Of a DNA stretch of 64,000 nucleotides, positions 44,611-53,831 are shown one piece after another. The number at the start of each line of letters is the position of its first letter. The first letter of the stretch is position 1. Source of the DNA: Jingyaoa shaoxingensis (lineage in GTDB: Bacteria > Bacillota > Clostridia > Lachnospirales > Lachnospiraceae); assembly GCF_014385005.1 (NCBI RefSeq), contig NZ_JACRSZ010000008.1, positions 62,001-126,000 on the forward strand, written 5' to 3'. The notes under the pieces were generated by a model. That model was not told where the DNA came from, ran no database searches, and saw nothing but the letters and a program-made list of their open reading frames with translations. The translations under genes and the position numbers were made by a program.

Positions 44611-46083
44611 TTAGATTGTCACCTCATCAAACAGTCCTTTTACTGTCGGATAGATCTTTGCAAATTTTGCATATCTGTCATTGTATTTTTCTACCAGTTC
44701 CGGATCTGGTTCGATGGTATCGATTACTTTGACCAGCTTTTCTGCTGCTTCTTCTACGGATGCAAATTCTCCGCATGCTACTGCAGCCAGCATAGCTCCG
44801 CCATATCCAGGGCCTTCTTCGCTTTCGATTACATCAACTTTAATTCCCAGTACATTGGCAATGATCTTTTTCCACAGTGGACTCTTTGCTCCACCTCCAC
44901 AGATCTTGGTTCTCTCGATCTTAATACCAAGTGACTTGGCTACTTCAAAGGAATCACGGATAGCAAATGCTACACCTTCCAGAACAGCCTGTGTCATATC
45001 GGCTCTTGTGGTATCCATGGTCATACCGATGAAAGTTCCTCTTGCATTCGGATTGTTGTGAGGAGAACGTTCTCCCATCAGGTATGGCAGGAAGAATACA
45101 TGGTTTTCTCCAAGTTTTTTGATCTTTTCCTGCTCTGCTGCGTAATCTTTGGTTCCGATGATCTCATCCATCCACCACTTGTTGCAGGAAGCTGCGGAAA
45201 GCATGCAGCCCATCAGATGATAATATCCGTCTGCATGAGCAAAGGAATGTAATGCATTGTGCTCGTCTACGCCAAATGTCTTACTGGAAATAAAGATGGT
45301 TCCGCTGGTTCCAAGGGAGATGTTACATCTTCCATCACCTACGGTTCCGGTTCCTACTGCTGCCGCTGCGTTATCACCGGCACCTGCTACAATCTTTACA
45401 GTCTCTGGAAATCCCAGTTCTTTTGCTACTTCCGGTAAAATGGTTCCTACCGTCTCATAGCTTTCAAAGATCTTTGGTACCTGTTCTTCTGTGATACCGC
45501 AGATATCCAGCATTTCTTTTGACCAGCATTTATTCTTTACATCAAAAATCAGCATACCGGATGCATCTGATACATCTGTGCTGTATACGCCAGACAATTT
45601 AAATGCAATATAATCCTTTGGCAGCATGATCATTTTGGTTCTTGCAAAATTCTCCGGTTCTTCTTCCTTCATCCAGAGGATCTTCGGAGCGGTAAATCCT
45701 GCAAATGCAATATTTGCAGTATACTTGGACAGTGTTTCTTTTCCGATCACGTTGTTCAGATAATCTGTCTGCTTCTGGGTACGTCCATCATTCCACAAAA
45801 TTGCCGGACGGATAACGTCATCATTTTCATCCAACGCAACCATTCCATGCATCTGTCCACCAAAACTGATACCTGCAATCTGGCTCTTATCACAATTTTC
45901 AGTCAGTTCCTTTAATCCTTCTAACACTGCACTCCACCAGTCTTCCGGATTCTGTTCAGACCAACCCGGATGTGGAAAATACAATGGATATTCCTTAGAT
46001 ACTACACTTTCGATTTTACCTTCTGCATTCATCAGTAATAATTTCACTGCAGAAGTACCTAAATCTACGCCAATATAAAGCAT
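44611..46083 (-). CDS. xylB: Xylulokinase
   Basis: This 490-residue FGGY kinase phosphorylates D-xylulose to enter the pentose phosphate pathway. It has N-terminal YIGVDLGTSAVKLLL, the xylulokinase-type ISFGGQMHGMV, and WNDGRTQKQ. The catalytic Asp lies in GAGDNAAAAVGTG, with later NISLGTSGT and GGGAKSPLW. ATG 46083 behind GGAGGG was chosen over an in-frame ATG at 46170. It follows the isomerase gene after 180 bases containing a hairpin. The neighbours (isomerase, XylR-type repressor, XylF) support xylose as the substrate route. Confidence 0.93.
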   Translation of the reverse strand: MLYIGVDLGTSAVKLLLMNAEGKIESVVSKEYPLYFPHPGWSEQNPEDWWSAVLEGLKELTENCDKSQIAGISFGGQMHGMVALDENDDVIRPAILWNDGRTQKQTDYLNNVIGKETLSKYTANIAFAGFTAPKILWMKEEEPENFARTKMIMLPKDYIAFKLSGVYSTDVSDASGMLIFDVKNKCWSKEMLDICGITEEQVPKIFESYETVGTILPEVAKELGFPETVKIVAGAGDNAAAAVGTGTVGDGRCNISLGTSGTIFISSKTFGVDEHNALHSFAHADGYYHLMGCMLSAASCNKWWMDEIIGTKDYAAEQEKIKKLGENHVFFLPYLMGERSPHNNPNARGTFIGMTMDTTRADMTQAVLEGVAFAIRDSFEVAKSLGIKIERTKICGGGAKSPLWKKIIANVLGIKVDVIESEEGPGYGGAMLAAVACGEFASVEEAAEKLVKVIDTIEPDPELVEKYNDRYAKFAKIYPTVKGLFDEVTI

Positions 46084-46200
46084 GTTACCCTCCTTTTCCC
46101 ACATATTCCAGTAAAAGCATTCACCGAAGGCATGCTCAAACACCTTCTTATGAATTGTTTTTGTTGTCATATGCTGATAAAACTACTAAAATTTTAATAT

Positions 46201-46231
46201 AGCCGCCTGCAGTTACACGCCGCAGGCGGCT
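46201..46231 (-). other. Strong hairpin between the isomerase and xylB genes
   Basis: AGCCGCCTGC / GCAGGCGGCT (46201-46210 and 46222-46231) is a perfect 10-base GC-rich stem. The T-rich tail is on the plus strand only, so on the minus-strand transcript it is more likely a stabilising or attenuating stem than a full terminator. Confidence 0.65.
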
Positions 46232-46263
46232 TTTCTTTTTGTTACAATCTTATTGGATTAATT

Positions 46264-47751
46264 CTAGCCCCATGGATTCTCTGTTGGGTAAAGTACACCT
46301 GCCGGCTGGTTGTATCCGATTTCGTCTACATCCAGACCAAGGATCTTGAATACTTCAAACAGAGCTTTTCCGTGATGTCCGAATGCTACTGCTCCGTGAT
46401 GTGGGAATCCTTTTTCGATCAGTACGTGACGATAGAATCTTCCCATTTCTGGAATAGCGAATACACCGATACCACCGAAGGATCTGGTTGCTACCGGAAG
46501 AATTTCCCCCTCTGCAATGTAAGCACGAAGCTTGTTATCTGCTGTACTCTGGATACGGTAGAATGTGATTTCTCCAGGTACGATATCGCCTTCCAGGGTT
46601 CCCTGTGTAACTTCCTCCGGCAGATTTCTTGCCATGATCATCTGATACTTCATAGTACCCTTTGTCAGCTTCTGTGAGCAGGTATTTCCACAGTGGAATC
46701 CCATGAATGTATCTTTGTGTGTATAGTTGTATTTACCTTCGATAGACTCTTTGTACATATCCTTTGGTACAGAGTTGTTGATATCCAGCAGAGTTACGAT
46801 ATCATCACTGACTGCCTGTCCGATGAATTCAGAAAGTGTTCCGTAGATATCTACTTCACAGGATACAGGGATTCCGCGTCCTGTCAGACGGCTGTTTACA
46901 TAGCAAGGAACGAATCCGAACTGTGTCTGGAATGCAGGCCAGCATTTTGTGGTAAGTGTAACGTATTTTTTGTATCCTCTGTGAGCTTCGATCCAGTCAA
47001 GAAGAGTAATCTCGTACTGAGCCAGCTTAGGAAGTACTTCTGGTTTGCAGTTGCCATCACCAAGTTCTTTTGCCATATCTGCTGCAACTTCTGCGATACG
47101 TGGATCACCTTCATGTTTCTTGAAAGATTCAAACAGATCCAGTTCGGAGTTCTCTTCGATCTCGATACCCAGGTTGTAAAGCTGTTTAATTGGTGCATTA
47201 CATGCCAGGAAGTTATTTGGACGAGGACCAAAGCTGATGATCTTCAGGTCTTTTACTGCCACATATGCACGTGCGATTGGCAGGAAGTCATGAATCATAT
47301 CTGCACAGTCATCTGCATCTCCTACAGGATATTCTGGAATATAGTATCCGCCAACATTTCTCAGCTGCAGGTTATAGCTTGCATTCAGCATACCACAGTA
47401 AGCATCACCACGTCCCTGAACCAGGTCATTCTGTGATTCTTCTTCTGCTGCGATGATCATCTTAGGACCTTCGAAATGTTTCGCAAGGAGAGATTCGGAG
47501 ATCTCCGGTCCGAAGTTTCCAAGGTAAACAACCAGTGCGTTACATCCTGCTGCTTTGATATCTTCCAGAGCCTGAACCATGTGGATCTCGCTCTCTACGA
47601 TACAGACCGGACATTCGTAGATGTTCTTTGCATCATATTTTTTTGTGTAAGCTTCTACAAGTGCTTTTCTTCTGTTAACGGACAGAGATTCCGGGAAACA
47701 GTCACGGCTGACTGCTACGATTCCAATTTTTACTTCTGGTAAATTGTTCAT
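46264..47751 (-). CDS. L-fucose/L-arabinose isomerase family protein
   Basis: This 495-residue aldose-ketose isomerase-like enzyme belongs to the FucI/AraA superfamily (COG2407 type). Landmarks are VVYLGNFGPEIS, IISFGPRPNNFLACNAPIKQLYNLGIEIEE, CEVDIYGTLSEF and FYRHVLIEKGFPHHGAVAFGHHG, where the His cluster suits a metal site. ATG 47751 follows AGGAGG. It lies between the DUF4867 gene and xylulokinase, so the likely product is xylulose or ribulose. No classical XylA is in the window; this enzyme may replace it. Confidence 0.88.
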   Translation of the reverse strand: MNNLPEVKIGIVAVSRDCFPESLSVNRRKALVEAYTKKYDAKNIYECPVCIVESEIHMVQALEDIKAAGCNALVVYLGNFGPEISESLLAKHFEGPKMIIAAEEESQNDLVQGRGDAYCGMLNASYNLQLRNVGGYYIPEYPVGDADDCADMIHDFLPIARAYVAVKDLKIISFGPRPNNFLACNAPIKQLYNLGIEIEENSELDLFESFKKHEGDPRIAEVAADMAKELGDGNCKPEVLPKLAQYEITLLDWIEAHRGYKKYVTLTTKCWPAFQTQFGFVPCYVNSRLTGRGIPVSCEVDIYGTLSEFIGQAVSDDIVTLLDINNSVPKDMYKESIEGKYNYTHKDTFMGFHCGNTCSQKLTKGTMKYQMIMARNLPEEVTQGTLEGDIVPGEITFYRIQSTADNKLRAYIAEGEILPVATRSFGGIGVFAIPEMGRFYRHVLIEKGFPHHGAVAFGHHGKALFEVFKILGLDVDEIGYNQPAGVLYPTENPWG

Positions 47752-47774
47752 GATATTGCTCCTCCTGTTTTTTA

Positions 47775-48395
47775 TTATATGGTAAGGTTTTCTCCTTTTA
47801 ATCCCACAAATGCTCCACCTTTGCCCTCATTAGACTCTGCATGGGCGATGAGCCATTTATTCTTTGCGGTCATCAGCTTGTCTTCCGGGAATACTCCTGA
47901 AAGTACAGGTGGTTCTGTGTTAGTTCCTTCCGGAAGAATAATAACTACGCGGAAGTTCTCTTTGCCTTCTGCGTTGATCGGTGCATAGTGAAGTGTGGTA
48001 GCGTAAAGCTCTACCACTGCACCGGCCGGTGCTGCAAAGGCTTCCATCTTTGCTGTATCATATGTAAAATCATCTTCTACATCCTGTTCTGAGCCAATCA
48101 GTAAAATGGCTCCGTCAAGGGCAATATCAATCTCAGAGTCGCGATGGTATTCCACTGCATTCAGAGTATGATTGGTTCCGTTGCAATATCCAATCTGGAT
48201 CGGCATACCACCGTAAACACTGTTCTGAATGGCTTCGCGCTCTGAACAGGCTTCCAGCTCCGGTGCGGATGCTACATACTCTACGCCATCTGTCACAGGT
48301 GTCTTAGCCAGACGGTCTAACAGATCCGGTACTTCTATCTTGAGTACTCTGCCGTACTTTTTAAATGCCTCATCGGTAATGCTTTTGATCTGCAT
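47775..48395 (-). CDS. DUF4867 family cupin-like protein
   Basis: This 206-residue protein resembles DUF4867 members next to fucose-isomerase-like genes. A cupin-type core is visible: His and Glu in NHTLNAVEYHRDSEIDIA (near 75-92), DGAILLIG, and then PAGAVVELYATTLHYAPI (about 120-140) with Glu and His that could bind a metal. No signal peptide is present. ATG 48395 follows AAAGGGG. It is first in the operon. It may be a sugar mutarotase, epimerase or lyxose-type isomerase; that is a guess from context. Confidence 0.75.
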   Translation of the reverse strand: MQIKSITDEAFKKYGRVLKIEVPDLLDRLAKTPVTDGVEYVASAPELEACSEREAIQNSVYGGMPIQIGYCNGTNHTLNAVEYHRDSEIDIALDGAILLIGSEQDVEDDFTYDTAKMEAFAAPAGAVVELYATTLHYAPINAEGKENFRVVIILPEGTNTEPPVLSGVFPEDKLMTAKNKWLIAHAESNEGKGGAFVGLKGENLTI

Positions 48396-48430
48396 GGTTC
48401 TGTCCCCTTTCTGTGTTTCGGTAATTTTCT

Positions 48431-48457
48431 CAATTAGTTTACTTTCTGAACTAATTG
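48431..48457. promoter_or_regulatory. XylR-like operator palindrome
   Basis: A perfect 9-base inverted repeat CAATTAGTT / AACTAATTG (48431-48439 and 48449-48457) has a 9-base spacer. It contains the TTAGTT ... AACTAA half-sites typical of ROK-family XylR operators. It lies in the 117-base gap between the divergent DUF4867 operon and the ROK operon, so one repressor could control both. Confidence 0.75.
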
Positions 48458-48466
48458 TGTTATAGT
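48438..48466 (+). promoter_or_regulatory. Promoter of the ROK operon
   Basis: -35 TTTACT (48438-48443) and -10 TATAGT (48461-48466) have a 17-base spacer. The operator covers the spacer, so a bound repressor would block it. Confidence 0.6.
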
Positions 48467-48512
48467 AATAATAACTCTAATCACTCAATTTTGCAAGAGG
48501 ATTTTGATAATT

Positions 48513-49658
48513 ATGGCGAAAACAATTTTAACCGGTAATCCGGAACTTATTCGAGATATTAATACCCAGTCTGTTATCCGTACCATCCTGGAGCATGGAT
48601 CCATATCCAGAGCCGCCATCGCAGGGCATCTGGGACTGACAAAAGCCACCGTCTCTGCCATTGTACAGGTATTGCTGGACCGTGGACTGATTGAAGAAAT
48701 CGGCAGTGATGACACAAAAAAGGGAAGAAAACCGATTCTCCTGAGGCTGGATCCCACCTGCGGATATATCATTTCTCTGGATCTGGCGTCTGAGACCATC
48801 ACACTGATGACAGCCAATCTGTTGGGTGGAAACTGTCACATTTACCAGTATTCCGCTCCGGAAAACTCTGCGAATCTCATACCAACACTGGTCACTGCAA
48901 TACAGGCTGCCATTGACACGCTTCCTGAAAGCCGTTACGGTCTTCTGGGAATTGCTCTTGGCATTCACGGCGTAGTACATCATAACCAGATCATTTTCCT
49001 TCCATATTCTTCTTATGCAGATCTGGATCTGGTTACACCGCTGTCAGAAGCCTTTCACGTTCCCGTTTTGATGGAAAACGAAGCGAACCTTTCTGTTCTT
49101 GGAGAATGGTCCTTCTGTCATCAGACTAATGAGATGCTGTACATCAGCGTCCATTCCGGTATCGGTGTGGGTATTATTATGAAAAATCAGCTGGTCAAAG
49201 GAAAAAACGGCTATGCCGGAGAATTTGGCCATTCTATTATTCAGATTGGGGGACGTCCCTGTCCCTGCGGCAATCAAGGCTGTCTGGAACAGTACGCTTC
49301 TGAACGTGCTCTGTTTGCGGAACTGTCTGAATTAAAGCATATGCCGATTCATGCAGATATTTTTGAAGATCTTTACCGCCGGGGCGATCCGGACGCCCGA
49401 CGTCTGGTGAAGAACTTTATTACTTATATGTCCATCGGCATTAACAATTTGCTGAATACTTTTAATCCTGATATTATTATTCTGAACAGTGTTCTGCACC
49501 GATGCCGCCCCACCATTTGTGAAGATATCACCAATTCTCTTCACAATACCATGAAACAATACTGTCATCTGATTCCATCCACGCTACAGGATTCCGCTAC
49601 ACTTCTGGGCGGTGTGTATCTGATCCAGCATCAGTTTCTTTACCCGAATCAGATCTGA
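48513..49658 (+). CDS. ROK family repressor (XylR-like)
   Basis: This 381-residue protein has an N-terminal winged helix-turn-helix (about 15-65: VIRTILEHGSISRAAIAGHLGLTKATVSAIVQVLLDRGLIEE) and a C-terminal sugar-kinase-like ROK domain with the zinc motif CPCGNQGCLE (about 247-256). It follows the operator palindrome at 48431-48457. ATG 48513 was chosen; a TTG at 48504 is too close to GAGG. It heads a plus-strand operon of xylose-sensing genes and probably represses both divergent operons until a pentose binds. Confidence 0.9.
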   Translation: MAKTILTGNPELIRDINTQSVIRTILEHGSISRAAIAGHLGLTKATVSAIVQVLLDRGLIEEIGSDDTKKGRKPILLRLDPTCGYIISLDLASETITLMTANLLGGNCHIYQYSAPENSANLIPTLVTAIQAAIDTLPESRYGLLGIALGIHGVVHHNQIIFLPYSSYADLDLVTPLSEAFHVPVLMENEANLSVLGEWSFCHQTNEMLYISVHSGIGVGIIMKNQLVKGKNGYAGEFGHSIIQIGGRPCPCGNQGCLEQYASERALFAELSELKHMPIHADIFEDLYRRGDPDARRLVKNFITYMSIGINNLLNTFNPDIIILNSVLHRCRPTICEDITNSLHNTMKQYCHLIPSTLQDSATLLGGVYLIQHQFLYPNQI

Positions 49659-49675
49659 CCAGAAGGACTTTATCT

Positions 49676-50728
49676 ATGGAAAAGAAGAAAAAAACAAATT
49701 ATCTCACGGTTATTGCCGGACTGGTTCTGATCTCACTGGTCTGTCTGGTTCTGTATATTGTAAGAGAATACTATGCCATCTCTTCTCTTCAGAAGCAGTA
49801 TACACAGACTACAGAAGCCTCCGGATACAAGTATCACTGCGCCTTTATCACCAACTCCGTGACTGCTTTCTGGGACTCAACTTTTGAAGCTGCCAGAGAA
49901 GAGGGCATTCCGGAAAATATTTACGTGGAGGATTTTGGAAAAAACCTGGATCTCTCCTATACAACCAATGAACTGTTGAAGATGGCCACTGCTGCCAGAG
50001 TTGATGCCATTATTATGGAAGCAAACGATGACTATTCCACCACCCAGCTTATGAACAAAGCAGTGGATGCCGGAATTGCCGTCAGTACCATTTACCGGGA
50101 TAACATGAACAGTGAACGTTACAGCTACACCGGCGTCAATAACGTCACCATTGGTTACGATTATGGATCACTTGCCCTGAAGTATGCCGATGCCAGTGAC
50201 TCCAATGTCATGGTCATTCTGGATTCCCAGGAACAAGACACGGAAAGTCGTCTTCTGGTCTCCGGTATCGGCAAAGCACTGGAGGAACAGCGCAGTGATA
50301 TGAAACTGGATACTATGAAGCTGAATAACTCCAATACTTTTGAAGTAGAAGAATCTATCCGTAAATATTTGAAAAATCATCTCAACGAGACTGATATCGT
50401 AATCTGCACCACGCTGCAGCAAACTCAGTCCATCAGCCAGATTGCGGTAGATATGAACTATGTGGGAGATTTTAAGATCATTGGTTCCTACCAAAATGAC
50501 TCTGTACTGGAATACCTCTCCAGCGGTGTTATCAGTGCCAATATCGTCATTGATGCGGCACAGATGGGAAAACGTGCTGTTGATAACCTTGCCGAATACT
50601 TGGAATATGGTTACACCAGCGACTATTCCCAGGTGGATGTGCACACTCTGGAGAAGGAAGATGCCATTCGTCTGTTAAATGCCAGACAGGCAGAAGCTGA
50701 ATCAGAAACAGGAAAGGAGGCTGAATAA
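49676..50728 (+). CDS. Membrane-anchored sugar-binding sensor (XylFII-like)
   Basis: This 350-residue periplasmic-binding-fold protein (Peripla_BP_4 type) is tethered by an uncleaved N-terminal helix (about 10-29). The fold begins at YHCAFITNSVTAFWDSTFEAA and includes DAIIMEANDD and GSYQNDSVLEYL. It matches the arrangement of the clostridial XylFII co-sensor, which binds D-xylose and docks to a LytS-type kinase. The kinase ATG overlaps its TAA stop by one base (TAATG). It lies 17 bases after the ROK gene. Xylose as ligand is inferred from context. Confidence 0.82.
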   Translation: MEKKKKTNYLTVIAGLVLISLVCLVLYIVREYYAISSLQKQYTQTTEASGYKYHCAFITNSVTAFWDSTFEAAREEGIPENIYVEDFGKNLDLSYTTNELLKMATAARVDAIIMEANDDYSTTQLMNKAVDAGIAVSTIYRDNMNSERYSYTGVNNVTIGYDYGSLALKYADASDSNVMVILDSQEQDTESRLLVSGIGKALEEQRSDMKLDTMKLNNSNTFEVEESIRKYLKNHLNETDIVICTTLQQTQSISQIAVDMNYVGDFKIIGSYQNDSVLEYLSSGVISANIVIDAAQMGKRAVDNLAEYLEYGYTSDYSQVDVHTLEKEDAIRLLNARQAEAESETGKEAE

Positions 50729-52227
50729 TGTCAAAAAAACAGGTAAGTTCCTTTTCCCATGTACCGTTTCCATTACGACTGATTTTCATTTTTCTGCTGA
50801 CTTCCCTGTTATCTCTGGCGATGTCTCTGTATCTGAATACCAATATTAACCGTTCCCTGGAGCAGATCAATACGATCTACACCAGCAACAATAACTTAAA
50901 TACCATGACAAAGACTCTAAACAGCCTTCATGATAATATTCTGGAATATCTGGAGATTAAGAGCACAGATTCTTTAAATAACTACTATTATTATGAACAG
51001 CAGTACCGCAATCTCCTGTCTGATCTGAACAATCAGACCACTGACTCCACTGCAGGTTCCATGGAAAAAAATATCTACAATATTTCCCAGAGCTATCTGG
51101 ATATTGCCGATGTGGCCATTGAAGCCAAACGTGCCCGCAACACTGGTAAATACCGTACAGCCTACAACGAAGCCACCGAATATTTCAACTTTCTGACTTC
51201 GTATATATATAGTCTGAATAACCAGCAGTTTCTGACCAACTCCATCAACTATCAGTCTCTGGAAGTATCCCTGCGGCTGATTGAGCGGATGAACACCCTG
51301 GTCACCATTGCTATGGCATTGTTCAATATCTTTCTGGTCATTGTTATGGTCAACCAGATTACAAGACCTCTTCTGGTTCTGGCCTCTGCTTCCAATCAGG
51401 TGGCTGCCGGTAACTTTGATGTGGAATTGCCGCCGGTTGTCTCAGATGATGAACTGGGCGTGGTAACCCGCGCTTTCAGCAAAATGGTTGTCAGCATTCA
51501 GGAATACATTGAAAAAGTCAGAAGCAGCATGAAAGCAGAAAAAGAGGCTCAAGAAAGAGAGCTTCTGATGGAAACCCATTTAAAAGAAGCCCAGCTTCGC
51601 TATTATCAGGCACAGATTAACCCACATTTTCTGTTTAATTCTCTGAATGCCGGTGCGCAGATGGCTATGATGGAGGATGCCGAAAAGACCTATTCCTTTA
51701 TTCAGAATATGGCAGACTTTTTCCGTTACAGTATGAAGTCCCTGAACACAGATGTGGATCTGAAAGAAGAGATTGAACTGGTGGATAATTATGTTTCTAT
51801 TATGAATGTCCGTTTTTCCGGTGACATTCACTACGAAAAATCTATTAACTGTGACATCACCGGCGTCCGGGTTCCCTGCATGATTATCCAGCCTGTCGTG
51901 GAAAATGCTATCAGTTATGGTATCCGTAATATTTCCTGGGAAGGAAAAATCTTTCTGGAAGTCCTGAGGGAAGACAATGAATTTCTGATCCATGTCCGTG
52001 ACAACGGCATTGGCATTTCTCCTGAGCGCCTGTCTGATATTCGAAATGGAAAAGCATCCCATGCACCTTCCGATAAGAATTCTAATGGTGTAGGTCTGGG
52101 AAATGTACAGAAACGACTGAATCTGTATTATAATAAAGAAAATCTCTTCTCCATAGACAGTGAAGGAGAAAATAAGGGTACGCTTGTCACTATCCGTATC
52201 CCCGCTGAGGAGGAACTCTATGTATAA
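50728..52227 (+). CDS. LytS-type sensor histidine kinase of the xylose system
   Basis: This 499-residue kinase has a membrane helix (about 16-36), an all-helical extracellular region (about 37-188) and a second helix (189-209). HAMP spans about 210-262. His300 is in QINPHFLFNS, with an intact N-box QPVVENAISYG and G1 DNGIGI, plus GVGLGNV. The extracellular helices fit the docking region described for LytS partners of XylFII. ATG 50728 lies behind AGGAGG and overlaps the sensor gene. It phosphorylates the next gene's regulator. Confidence 0.93.
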   Translation: MSKKQVSSFSHVPFPLRLIFIFLLTSLLSLAMSLYLNTNINRSLEQINTIYTSNNNLNTMTKTLNSLHDNILEYLEIKSTDSLNNYYYYEQQYRNLLSDLNNQTTDSTAGSMEKNIYNISQSYLDIADVAIEAKRARNTGKYRTAYNEATEYFNFLTSYIYSLNNQQFLTNSINYQSLEVSLRLIERMNTLVTIAMALFNIFLVIVMVNQITRPLLVLASASNQVAAGNFDVELPPVVSDDELGVVTRAFSKMVVSIQEYIEKVRSSMKAEKEAQERELLMETHLKEAQLRYYQAQINPHFLFNSLNAGAQMAMMEDAEKTYSFIQNMADFFRYSMKSLNTDVDLKEEIELVDNYVSIMNVRFSGDIHYEKSINCDITGVRVPCMIIQPVVENAISYGIRNISWEGKIFLEVLREDNEFLIHVRDNGIGISPERLSDIRNGKASHAPSDKNSNGVGLGNVQKRLNLYYNKENLFSIDSEGENKGTLVTIRIPAEEELYV

Positions 52228-53815
52228 AGTTTTACTGGTAGACGATGAGGGAATTGTTCTCGACTCCCTGAAATTTATTATCAACAAGAACTTTGGCGAA
52301 TCCTGTGATATTCGTACTGCCAAGACCGGCAGGCAGGCCATCGAGATTGCCCAGGAATTCGTACCGGATATCGCATTCATGGATATTCAGATGCCGGGGA
52401 TTAAGGGTATTGATGCCATTCGGGAAATTCGAACATTTAACAAAAAATGTCAATTTATCATTATGTCAGCTTACGACAAATTCACCTTTGCCCAGGAAGC
52501 GATCAATCTTGGTGTTATTGAATACCTGACTAAGCCAGCCAACCGGGATAAGATCGTAGCTGCTCTTGAAAAAGCTATGGCGGTCATTGACCAGGAACGC
52601 TCCAGCCGCAGTCAGAATCTGCTGATCCGTGAAAAACTGGAAGCTGTCGTTCCGATTATCGAGAATGGATTCATTAACCTGATTCTGTTTCAGGATGACC
52701 CGACGCCTTCTTTGAGCCGATACCGTGATCTGTTAAATATCCATACGAATTATGGCTGGATCATGGTTCTGGAATTTGGAGAAGACGGTGATAACGGTGA
52801 TCTGGCAAACCCGGTAGGAACCACTGTGAAACTCCAGAATCACCAGCTTGCTTTCCGGGAAATCATCAAAGAATTTTTACCAGCCTGTATCATTGGTCCG
52901 ATTATGGCAGGAACTGTGGCAATCTTCATTCCTCACGAATCTCAGGAACTTCCTTATGAGGAACGTATTGCCATTATTGAAAATACCCGTAATATGATCC
53001 GTAAGCTGCGCAGACAGATTGATATGCATTTTCGTGCCGGTATCGGCAATATCTGGAGCATTACAGAGCAGAGCAAGTCCTATGAAGAATCCAAGAAATC
53101 TCTTCGCATAGACAAAAGCAGTGTTGTACATCTTCGTGATATTAAGATGGAACTGGAATATGAGCGGGACTATCCGGATGATTTGGAACGTTATCTGTTC
53201 TCCTGCCTGATTCGTGGTGAGACAGAAAATGTCATCCGTGCCTCCAACCAGTTTTTCGACTGGATGATCGAGAATTACCCGGACTACGTACAGTGTATCC
53301 GTATTAAGATCCTGGAATTTGTGATGACTGCAGAAAAAGAAGTATTCCTGAAAGGTGGTATTCCATACGGTTTCCTGTACCGGAAGGATTATCTGGACAA
53401 TGTACTTGCCTGTCAGACACCGGAAGAACAGCGCCGCTGGTTTGTCAGCAAAATGACAGAGGCTTGCCGCAATATCAACAATGTAAAAGAACAGAAAGAA
53501 ACTACCATCGTAGGAAAAGCCCGGCAATACATTGATCAGAACTTTTCCAAGGAGCTTTCTCTGGAAGAAGTTTCCAAGTATGTGGATATCAGTCCATATT
53601 ACTTCAGTAAGCTATTTAAAGAAGAGACCGATCAGACCTTTGTAGAATACCTGACCAGCCTGCGTGTGGAAAAGGCAAAAGAAATGCTGGCTTCTCCATC
53701 TGCCAGCATCAAAGAAGTCTGTATGGCGGTAGGCTACAGTGATCCGAATTATTTCAGCCGTATTTTTAAGAAAGTAACCGGAAAGACCCCGACTGAGTAC
53801 CGTGACCGTATCTGA
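52220..53815 (+). CDS. YesN-type response regulator of the xylose system
   Basis: This 531-residue regulator has a receiver with Asp8-Asp9, phospho-acceptor Asp55 in AFMDIQMPG and Lys105 in YLTKPA. The middle region runs to about 425 and a C-terminal AraC domain (about 430-531) ends GKTPTEYRDRI. The ATG at 52220 follows GAGGAGG inside the kinase end (8-base overlap), giving tight coupling. It probably activates a xylose transporter gene. A shorter paralogue lies downstream after xylF. Confidence 0.94.
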   Translation: MYKVLLVDDEGIVLDSLKFIINKNFGESCDIRTAKTGRQAIEIAQEFVPDIAFMDIQMPGIKGIDAIREIRTFNKKCQFIIMSAYDKFTFAQEAINLGVIEYLTKPANRDKIVAALEKAMAVIDQERSSRSQNLLIREKLEAVVPIIENGFINLILFQDDPTPSLSRYRDLLNIHTNYGWIMVLEFGEDGDNGDLANPVGTTVKLQNHQLAFREIIKEFLPACIIGPIMAGTVAIFIPHESQELPYEERIAIIENTRNMIRKLRRQIDMHFRAGIGNIWSITEQSKSYEESKKSLRIDKSSVVHLRDIKMELEYERDYPDDLERYLFSCLIRGETENVIRASNQFFDWMIENYPDYVQCIRIKILEFVMTAEKEVFLKGGIPYGFLYRKDYLDNVLACQTPEEQRRWFVSKMTEACRNINNVKEQKETTIVGKARQYIDQNFSKELSLEEVSKYVDISPYYFSKLFKEETDQTFVEYLTSLRVEKAKEMLASPSASIKEVCMAVGYSDPNYFSRIFKKVTGKTPTEYRDRI

Positions 53816-53831
53816 AAAGAGGATTGATTAC

